A DNA stretch of 64,000 nucleotides from Auriscalpium vulgare (lineage: Eukaryota > Basidiomycota > Agaricomycetes > Russulales > Auriscalpiaceae), in contig JAHBBC010000011.1 of assembly GCA_019915015.1 (NCBI GenBank), forward strand, positions 744,001 through 808,000, written 5' to 3'. The notes under the pieces are model-generated. The model worked only from the letters and a program-made list of their open reading frames with translations, was not told the DNA's origin and did not search any database. The position numbers were made by a program, and so were the translations under genes. The stretch's first letter is position 1, and each line of letters opens with the position of its first letter. Below are positions 56,209 to 64,000 of the stretch, in pieces.

Positions 56209-56859
56209 TCACGCGTCTGACGGCAGCTCAGTCCAACCCTCCTGACCGAATGTGTTCTCGCCCGAGTAGCTGACGTAGAGGAAGTTGTCCTCGTCCCTTG
56301 AAGCGCAAAGAGCGTAGATTAGCCACAAAGTGGGTGCGAGGGTGAGCGGGGCCACGCACTTGTGCTCCTCGTAGATCGCACTCATCAGCGCTGCCGTCGG
56401 TGGCAGGATCTCGTCAACGAAAATGAAGATCGCTTTCTCGGGCGCGAGCTTGATGCGCTTCCGGATTACGTAGACAAACTGGCCAACGGTGAGATCCTGT
56501 GATCGTCAAGGAACAAGCATAAGGGGGCGGTAACCGCATCAGTGGACAAAGTACAGCGCGTTTGAAGTGCACTGCTCACGGAGGGGACAAGGTACTTCTT
56601 CTTGTCGATCGTGGGGATGTCCGTACGATCGGCTTTCTCGCATATTACCTCGATACGCGCCACAATGTCAGGCCGCTGCTAGGAAGGGCAGATGGAGGCG
56701 GGATCACACACCGGAATGCGATCAGGGTACTTCTGCCTGATGCGCTCTGCCTCTGCCTTGCGCTTCTCTGTGGGACATCGGGCGAGATGAGCGGGATTAG
56801 GTGCGCCGTGCTGCGCAGGGCTCACCAAAGGGGTGCTCATCCTTGAACTTGGAGCGCAT
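56209..56859 (-). CDS. ATG8: Autophagy ubiquitin-like protein Atg8
   Basis: Ubiquitin-fold protein conjugated to phosphatidylethanolamine on autophagosome membranes. Nearly the full family sequence is readable: [100 protein letters not shown], and [16 protein letters not shown]. The Gly in TFG is the Atg4 cleavage and lipidation site; a nine-residue tail ([11 protein letters not shown] or close) would be removed. Four introns: exon 1 is 34 nt (56826-56859), others follow RIP, LVPS and the EEHK region. Length about 123-125 residues as expected. Confidence 0.96.
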
Positions 56860-57742
56860 TGTGGATGATGTAGCGAGGATGGGGGTTCAAGTAAGAGTTG
56901 ATTCGCGAACGAAAAGAGTCGCGTGAGGACGGAGGTAGGGGACGATGGGAGTAGGGAGAGAGGAGTGGACGAGTGCGCGGCGAGGACAACGCGCGCTGGG
57001 CTATGAGTCAACAGACCACAACAACGCGGCTCGGCCTGCGGACTCATGCTCTCTAATGCGGCCCACTCAGCGTCCGCGCTCTTCCAGCGCATTCTCCCCG
57101 CAGACTCGACGCGACGTTCGAGTCAGTATATTGAGCTGGGGATGTCGACGTCTGCGTAATCAGCACTGACCTGTCGCCGGCTGCGCTTCCGGGGCCGCCT
57201 CGCCTATTGCGCCACTCGACGGTCGAGGTGCACGTACAGGCCTGATGCATGATGAGCCGGGCTTCAACTTTCAAGGGGCTCGACTTCAGGGCACGATCGC
57301 AATTGCTGTGTGTTTCTCGTTTTTCACAGATGACTTGCGGCATCCGCAGCAAATTATGGGATAGATCAGGTACACATAGTGAGGATAGGATTGCCACCAG
57401 GTGAGAGCTGGCTGTGCGATGGTTGCGGTGTGACTGTGACTGTGACTGGATGTGACGGCATTCATTGTAAGTGTGACATGCTTGCGGACAAAGGGCGGGG
57501 CTCGCCTTTTGTTTCTGCACCTGCCGGAACAATTGGACGCAGCCCAGGTTTGGATGAAGGCCCTCGGCCCATGGCAACCGCCCGACTTTGCTGTGGCTGT
57601 GGGCTTGTGTCTGTGGGCATGTGTCTGCCTGGCCTTTTGTTCTCCCGGCACTCTTATAGTATGCCTCGCAGCAGCTTGGTTGTCCTCACTCTTGTCTTCG
57701 GACCCTCCGCATCGTCTACGTTCCTCCTCACAGCCTAGTTCC
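56860..57742. other. Divergent intergenic region
   Basis: Lies between ATG8 and the Ser/Pro-rich gene. A short GTGACT microsatellite-like run lies near 57428. The frame of the next gene is open upstream (from 57452) but looks non-conserved. Confidence 0.45.
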
Positions 57743-58777
57743 ATGGCCGCATCTGATTCCTCCTCTGTGCGCTACCCCACTCCCCCGCCGCCACCCACCC
57801 TCAACACCCTCGACCCCGTGCAGCGCACGCGGCTCATCCGCTCTGCGCGCAAGCTGGGCTCGGTCCTCGGCGCGACGCCCTTTGTCCTCGAGTCTCATGG
57901 TGCCCTCGTGCCCGTGACCATCCTCCCCGCATCCGCCACCCGCTCGCGCTTCCCCCACAGCCACTCGCGCTCGCTGCCGAGCCCCGCGTCGCCCAGCGAC
58001 CCCGCCCAAAGGAGGCGGCAGGGATCCGTCTTCGACCTCTCCGTGGACATACCCTCGTCCGAATCGACCCCGCGCTCCTCCACCTCCTCGCGCTCGTCGC
58101 CCGCGTCCACCCCGCGCACCTCCGTCGAGTCCCTCCCCATGCCCTCCTCGATGTCCTTCAAGTCCCGCCGCGCTGCGGACGCCCCGACGCCGCTCATCCT
58201 CCGCCTCAACGCCGTCCCGCTCTCGCCCACCGACCCGCGCGCGCAGTCCCTCCCCGTCACCCCGACGACCGCGTCCCTCCCCGTGCCTGACACCCCGACC
58301 ACGCCCACGCAGGCCGACACTCGCCGGCGCAAGATGGCGCGCGTTATGCGCACGCTCGGCGAGAACGTGCCGCCAGAGCTCGTCTTCCACCAGGCCTCGA
58401 CGCCCTCGCTCGACCTCCAGGCGGGCTTCTCCCTCCCGGCCTCGCCCACCGTGCGCAAGACCGTCGCGCGCACGGACGCCCCGAGCCCCGCGCAGACCCC
58501 CAAGGCGCACGCGTTCCCCACGGGCCCCCCGCTGCCCCCGCCGTCGCCCTCGCGCTTCGTGTTCCAGCGCCCCCGCGCGCGCATGCCGTCCGCCGCGAAG
58601 AAGCACCGCCGCCGCAGCGTTACGATCAGCGCCGTGCCCCCGACGCGCTTCTATATGCCGCCGGCCGTGTTCGCGTCCGGCGCCCGTGCGCCTTCGGGCG
58701 AGCGCTGGGTCGGCGAATGGAACCGCAAGGACATCCACCAGGTCCAGCGCGAGCTCCGGACCATGCGCTGGCGCTGA
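57743..58777 (+). CDS. Ser/Pro-rich fungal protein of unknown function
   Basis: Single-exon frame of 344 residues, mostly disordered (Ser, Pro, Thr, Arg). Three islands look conserved and structured: RTRLIRSARKLGSVLGATPF near the N terminus, RRRKMARVMRTLGENVPPEL in the middle, and ERWVGEWNRKDIHQVQRELR at the C-terminal end. From memory these islands recur in Agaricomycete hypothetical proteins; no function is known to me. The ATG at 57743 (MAASDSSS) is preferred over the in-frame upstream extension to 57452, whose composition differs. GC-rich third positions produce a 336-residue spurious frame on the opposite strand. Confidence 0.75.
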   Translation: MAASDSSSVRYPTPPPPPTLNTLDPVQRTRLIRSARKLGSVLGATPFVLESHGALVPVTILPASATRSRFPHSHSRSLPSPASPSDPAQRRRQGSVFDLSVDIPSSESTPRSSTSSRSSPASTPRTSVESLPMPSSMSFKSRRAADAPTPLILRLNAVPLSPTDPRAQSLPVTPTTASLPVPDTPTTPTQADTRRRKMARVMRTLGENVPPELVFHQASTPSLDLQAGFSLPASPTVRKTVARTDAPSPAQTPKAHAFPTGPPLPPPSPSRFVFQRPRARMPSAAKKHRRRSVTISAVPPTRFYMPPAVFASGARAPSGERWVGEWNRKDIHQVQRELRTMRWR

Positions 58778-59460
58778 GCGCTCAACGCTTTGGTTGACAG
58801 CAGTTTTTTTCTGGCTTGCAACACCGGCTCATGTGCTGGCCGCTGGGCCCATCCTCCATCTTCAACTTTTCACGCAAATCTTCATCGGAACTATGTATTT
58901 TCCTTCACTGCATGCTGTACTGTCAAGCATTCTCATCACATAGCATTTCTACGTCTACGTATTTTTATCTAATATCTTCTGTAGCACAAAAATCCCATGG
59001 ACATCGTGCCATCTGTTGTATCCACTTACTTACGACTTACTATACTTTACTGCCGCTCTTAAGTTCACCAATGGCATTACTCCGGGCTGCTATGCAGCCC
59101 TTTCCCCGATCCTCGCACCGGTGCCCCTCTGAGTTGTAATGACGTTGCTCGCTCCGGACCCACTGCCTTGTAGTCTATCGCAGGCGGTGCACTGCCCAGG
59201 AAGCTGACCGGTGCTATGCCACCCGCCCTCTCAGGCCCACATATCAAATCTTAACGCCTCGCCTATTGACGCGTACAGTACGCATCGAACCAGTAGACAT
59301 GGCACCGACTGCGATCTACGTTCCACCATGTATCATTTACCCAGGACATATGCGGTACAAGAACAACGATCAAGGTACCCACGCGCGGTACACGCCGCCC
59401 GCAGAACAAGGACCCCATTGCAGGATGGAAGCACACACGCAAGTAGCGTGGCGCACACGG
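58778..59460. other. Convergent intergenic region
   Basis: Between the Ser/Pro-rich gene and RRP44. The left part is AT-rich, as expected for a 3' UTR. No gene seen. Confidence 0.45.
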
Positions 59461-62400
59461 TCACAGCCCCACCGAGTCCACGGGGCTCACGAGCGCCATC
59501 TTGACCTTCCCGCGCTGCGTGTTGCGGTCCTTCTCGACGTCGATGCTCACGACGACCTTGTCGAACACCGCGATTGTCGCGCCCGCGCCGCCGTCCGCGC
59601 TGGGGATCGTGAGCGTGTAGTCGTCCGCGTCGAACTGCGTCTCGCGCTTGAACATCACGAGGCCCTCAATGCCGAGCCTAACACACGCCGTCAGCACACC
59701 TCACACACACACAAACCCAGCACAAGACCACGCACTTGCTCACAAACACGTTCAGCCCGTTGCGGAACGTGCGGATCACGAACGCCTCCTCCGTGACGCG
59801 CCCGGCGTGCGTCTGCGCGGCACGCGCGACGCGGCCCTGCAGCGCGAGCCCGACGTAGAACTCGACGCTCGCGCGCCCCGCCATCTGCGCCATGCGGTGC
59901 CGCCGGTTCACGCCGCCGAGCACGCGCTCGACGTGCGCCTTGGAGTGTAGCGACGCGTGCAGCGGTACGTGCGCGATCGCTGCCGCGAGCTGCCGGTGCG
60001 CGAGCACGTCTGCGGGGGCGTCAGTGAGTGCTGGACGAGGGAGAATGAAGAGTGGAGGGGCGCACCGGCGTAGCGCCGGATCGGGCTCGTGAAGTGCGTG
60101 TAGATGGGGCTCGCGAGCCCGTAGTGCCCGAACGTGTCCTTCGACACGCTGCCCGAGCAGAAGTACTCCGCGGAGAGCATGCACCGCGTCGCCATGATGC
60201 GCACGAGCGTGTTGAACGCCGGCTCGCCAGGGTCCTGCACGCGCCACCATCTCATCAGCAGCCACCCATACACAGAGACATGCACAAAATTCCTCACCAG
60301 GCACTTGTCGAGCGACGCCGCGAGCGCGCCCGAGCTTGACACGTCCAGGCTCAGCCCGCGCCGCTTTTTCAGGATGTCCTGCAGCTTCTCGAAGTTCGTG
60401 GGCGGCGGCGGCAGGTGGCGGCGCAGCACGGCGGTTTGTGGGAACGCGTCCTGGATCTTCTGCGCGACGCTGATGTTTGCGAGCAGCATGAACTCCTCGA
60501 CGAGGCTGTTCGTCTCGACGAGCGCCTTCTGCTCGACGTCGATCGGATCCGACGACTCGGAGCTGTCGAGGTGGATCTTCACTTCCGGGGAGGCAAGGTT
60601 GAGTGCGCCGGCGGCCATGCGGCCCGCGCGCAGCTTTTTCGCCATGGTGTTGAGGAGGCGGATGCTTTCGGTGAGATCATCTGTTTGCTTCCTACAATCG
60701 CCATTGTCAGCTACATAAAATCACACACATATGGGGTACATACGAATCGTCAATTCTGCGCTGCGCTTCTGTGTACTCGAACGCGAACTTTGAGGCAATC
60801 ACTGACTTTGTGAACCGCACGTTCACAATTTCTGCTTCAGGAGACAGTTCCTGCACTGACCATCAGTCAATTATATATCACATATCTACCTGTGACTTAC
60901 CCAGATCACCGAGAACGCAAGGCGCTCAACGAACGGGCGAAGGGAGCACAAATTGGTGCCAAGCAGTGCGGGCAACATGTCAATGCGCTTGTCAACCAGA
61001 TACACGGTGGTTCCTCTCGACGCAGCCTCGCTGTCCATGGGGTTGTCGGGCAGCACGAAGTGCGATACATCAGCGATGTCTGTTTGAGAATGAATACATC
61101 ATCCCGGTCAAATGCATGAACAACGTACGGACGCCTGCTTCGATGTTCCCATTCGGCAGACGAGTCGCATGCAGCGCATCATCAATGTCCTGACAGTCTG
61201 CGCCTAGATCAGTATACAGCTCTTTCTCGAAGACTGCCGAGACCTACTAGGCGGATCGATGCTGCATATATTCAGATGCCGCAAGTCCTCTCTGTCCCGC
61301 CATGCCGGAACCGACTCGCTCTTCGGCGGGACGACCCACTGGTCACCTTCTGGCGGCAGGCAGTCCAGGATCGCCTTCCCGAACGGCCGGTACGGCACGT
61401 CGAACTCGAGCAGCAGACTCTCCTGCTCCGCCTCCTTGCTCTCAGCCTTCCCCAGCGCGCGCACAAAGTGCCCCTCCGGGTACCGGGAGTGCACGTCCCA
61501 CTTGTCGATGGTGACGAGAATCTTCTGCCCGATGAGCGTCGGTGCCTGGCGCGTGCGCATGCGGATGCGTGGGAGCAGGCGCGACACCGGTGTTGCGAAG
61601 ACGGTTTGTTGAGATATTGATGTCGTGTTGGACGACGTCAATGAGCTGCTGTCGATGTGGCATACATATCTATGTGGCACAGTTAGACTTGGAGAGTATG
61701 GCCATAATGGCGAAATGCTCACGCTCGCCAGTTTCGCTTGATGATGCCCACCACTCGACCGGTTGGCTGCCTCTCCGCAGCCTGCCGTGCAGCCTCCTCC
61801 GACCGCAGCGCCTTCCTCTCCTCGGCAATGACCTCGTCGTTGTCAGCTTCCTCCTCGGAGTCCTCGGCGTCGTCATTTCTCAGAGTGACTGGCCAGATGT
61901 TCAGTCAGTTATATGGAAACGCCAGTACGAAAACATACCTTCTTGGTCGACCACCTCATCGGCGGGTGCCTTCCAATCCTTCTCCGGGAATACCTCTACA
62001 ACCACAATATCACCATCCACAGCTCGATTCATGTTCTCTCGGCCAACTAGGAGCACCTTCTTGGGGAAGGCAGGCACGGCAACGCTTCCCTGCGGAGAAT
62101 CAGTTACGAACAGCGCGGGTTACAGCCATGGATCCCACCTCTAGGTAGTTGAAAGTGTTGGCATTGAAGTGGCCTTGATGTAGCTCTCCGGCCTTGATGC
62201 CGGCCGTCAAAGTGCCACTAGATAGATACTGATCTCATGTAAGAAACCACGGTCATAGTGGAAGTTACTGGTAATTGTGACATACCTCAGGATACAGGGG
62301 CCCACGACCACCGGCCGCGACTGTAGGTTCGATGGTATCAGACTCTGCAGACAGGAGATCCAACAGCTGGCTGTTATTCGGCATGCCCTCGACATATTTC

Positions 62401-63305
62401 CGAACTGCGGTAAATCGTATTAGACAGTTTACTTCCTCGATGAAGCGTCCGACGTACCAGACAGACTAGGGATCCCTTCTTTCTCTGCCTTCTGACGATT
62501 CGCAACATCATCCGTCAACAGCACGACAGTTGGCAGCGTTGGAGGAGGTTGCCCTCGTATTGTCGGCCGCGTAAGCGAGATGTGTGAGTTGTACCAAGCC
62601 GTTCCTTTTCGAATGCCTGCGTGGGCAGTCAGCCAAAGGCGCATCATGTAGGCGAGAAATTTTGACCTCGATCGTTGCGGTCATTTGGCGTTTCTCCCTC
62701 TTCACGTACGACCGCCGTTTCTCTGTAAGCGTCGTACGCATCTCTTACACTGACGGTCATATGTCAAACACTCACGATCGGAACTCGTTGTAGAATATCC
62801 AGGTACGTTTGTCATCCATGTTCACCAATGCCTTCAGTCGATTGTAAAGAGGAAGTGACCGGTGCCTGACTTCCTCGAGCACCGTCTGTAGAAGGATAAT
62901 GGGGGATGTGAACAGGCTAGATTCCATGAGATCCATCTGTTGGGCTATCAGAGTGGGCGCAAATTTCCGATGCTCGAGCAGAGCACACCTGCGCGAGGAA
63001 AACATTGGTATCTGGCAGCACATAGTGGCCGTTTGAGAAGGATTTGTGGTCCGTAGATCCGTTGCGAGGAAGGAGCGTGTCGGTGGTGTGTGAGCACTCT
63101 CTGCAACCCTCAATCCCGCAGACCACATCGTCTCTGAGGTATCTCTCACGTATGACTGTGACAGAAATTTGTGGGTTGGTTGAGACGGATTCATATTCAT
63201 GTGCGCACCTTTTATGACCTTGCCTCTCGCGGTCTTCTTGAAGAATTTGCGTTGTGTGATGACCGCATCTTCGCGCTGTCGTTTGCGGATCGTAATTTCA
63301 ACCAT
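59461..63305 (-). CDS. DIS3: Exosome catalytic subunit Rrp44/Dis3
   Basis: Processive 3'-5' exoribonuclease of the RNA exosome, also carrying an endonuclease PIN domain. N terminus [20 protein letters not shown]; a Cys-rich [11 protein letters not shown] segment; PIN motif [13 protein letters not shown] with its Asp; [14 protein letters not shown]; cold-shock domains around [20 protein letters not shown] and [12 protein letters not shown]; then the RNB active-site region [20 protein letters not shown] with the metal-binding Asp cluster; [32 protein letters not shown]; and the late RNB motif [18 protein letters not shown]. The S1 end reads [21 protein letters not shown] dozen or so short introns, about 980 residues. 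The start at 63305 matches the family. Opposite-facing glucosidase I gene starts 245 bp away. Confidence 0.92.
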
Positions 63306-63550
63306 AATGGGGAGGTGTATCGGTGAGGATGTGCCTCAGAAGACAATCCTCCTGGTGGTTGGTAAACAACTGCGAGTCGCGACTCGAGACTCGACAGACA
63401 AACGGAGCGCGCTAGGATCTAATCTAATCTCACCACTTCTGCCACGTCTTGATCGCGACCGCCGACTTATTTACTTCTCTTCACAGCGCACCGCGACGTT
63501 CCCCATATTCATCTCACGACGGCCACGCTGGTAGGTGGTCGACGACAGCC
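63306..63550. promoter_or_regulatory. Compact bidirectional promoter region
   Basis: 245 bp separate the start codons of RRP44/DIS3 (minus) and glucosidase I (plus), so both promoters must lie here or overlap the genes. Confidence 0.5.
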
Positions 63551-64000
63551 ATGCGTTCTCTCTGGCTGCTCCTTCCATTGGTGCCCACCGTCCTCTCCAC
63601 GTCCTCGAACACGTCCGACGCGCTCGTATGGGGCGCATACCGTCCCAACCTGTACTTCGGCCTCCGTCCACGATTCCCTCAATCCCTCATGACGGGCCTC
63701 TTATGGTTCGGGACGCAAGACTACGCGTCTTTCCCCAGTACGTTTGTTCACTACAAAGAATTATAGCATGCGCGCTGACTCTTGAACGGAGAGGCCCGCC
63801 ATGCCTGCGACCAAGGTGACAAGCTGGATGCATACACGTGGACGGTGTATGATGCACGCGAGGGTGGTGTGCAAGTGCTGAAGGACGGCTTGAATAACGT
63901 GAAAATTACCACCGAAATGTTGAAGGTGCCGGGCGGAGCGCACGGAGGAAGCTGGGCAGCACGAATCAAGGGAGAGCCGTTGAGACCGGGTGCGTGGTGC
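63551..64000 (+). CDS. MOGS: Mannosyl-oligosaccharide glucosidase (ER glucosidase I, GH63), 5' part
   Basis: First enzyme of N-glycan trimming in the ER, removing the terminal glucose. Signal peptide or anchor MRSLWLLLPLVPTVLSTSSN, then LVWGAYRPNLYFGLRPRFPQ, SLMTGLLWFGTQDYASFP; after a short intron (about 63739-63792) comes ARHACDQGDKLDAYTWTVYD. These are characteristic of the GH63 N-terminal domain. The gene is cut off by the end of the window; catalytic residues lie beyond it. Confidence 0.87.

Noticed and set aside
57728..58738. 336-codon minus-strand frame
   Set aside because: Arg/Gly-rich shadow of the Ser/Pro-rich plus-strand gene, with no conserved motif.

Overview
The window looks like nuclear DNA of a filamentous basidiomycete (Agaricomycetes). 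Nearly every gene is cut by many short GT-AG introns of about 50-100 nt. The gene content is eukaryotic housekeeping: an exosome nuclease, a DNA polymerase delta subunit, ATG8 and cytochrome oxidase assembly factors. Several families are typical of mushroom-forming fungi: tandem DUF6534 membrane proteins, an EF-hand/ZZ-finger protein and a GPI-anchored cupredoxin-like protein. Gene models below were assembled by eye from reading-frame continuity, splice signals and family conservation. Outer ends are usually firm; some internal exon borders are provisional.

Layout. 0.2-5.4 kb: an SDR reductase, a conserved NTF2/SnoaL-like protein and the WD40 protein STRAP, all on the minus strand. 5.4-8.7 kb: a gene-poor stretch. 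8.7-11.4 kb: a sulfate permease. 12.1-15.4 kb: transketolase, divergent from the small mitochondrial protein CMC2. 15.8-18.8 kb: a GH31 alpha-xylosidase-type enzyme. 19.3-21.2 kb: an L-serine dehydratase and PET100. 22.2-26.1 kb: a multi-exon EF-hand/ZZ-finger protein. 26.7-35.1 kb: a duplicated [DUF6534 gene + P450] unit whose first P450 survives only as a frameshifted 3' scrap. 35.5-37.6 kb: glutamate decarboxylase. 38.9-40.7 kb: POLD2. 41.2-46.3 kb: a full-length Ngaro/DIRS-type tyrosine-recombinase retrotransposon on the minus strand, with split direct repeats. 47.3-64 kb: a cupredoxin-like GPI protein, HID1, RAD57, a polytopic membrane protein, ATG8, a Ser/Pro-rich fungal protein, RRP44/DIS3 and the 5' end of ER glucosidase I.

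The genes do not form one pathway. The local functional groupings are the DUF6534-P450 tandem, which may be a small accessory cluster, and the retrotransposon. The most notable observations are as follows. The retroelement has gag and pol in the same frame, separated by one UAG, with no usable pol start codon. Its two repeat pairs look identical, and joining its flanks rebuilds a 12-bp palindrome. Conserved proteins contain 6-nt microexons (STRAP; transketolase, where the microexon carries a catalytic histidine). The DUF6534 paralogs share tiny exons of 10-16 nt and a GC-AG intron. I saw no tRNA, rRNA, CRISPR array or prokaryotic-type operon.
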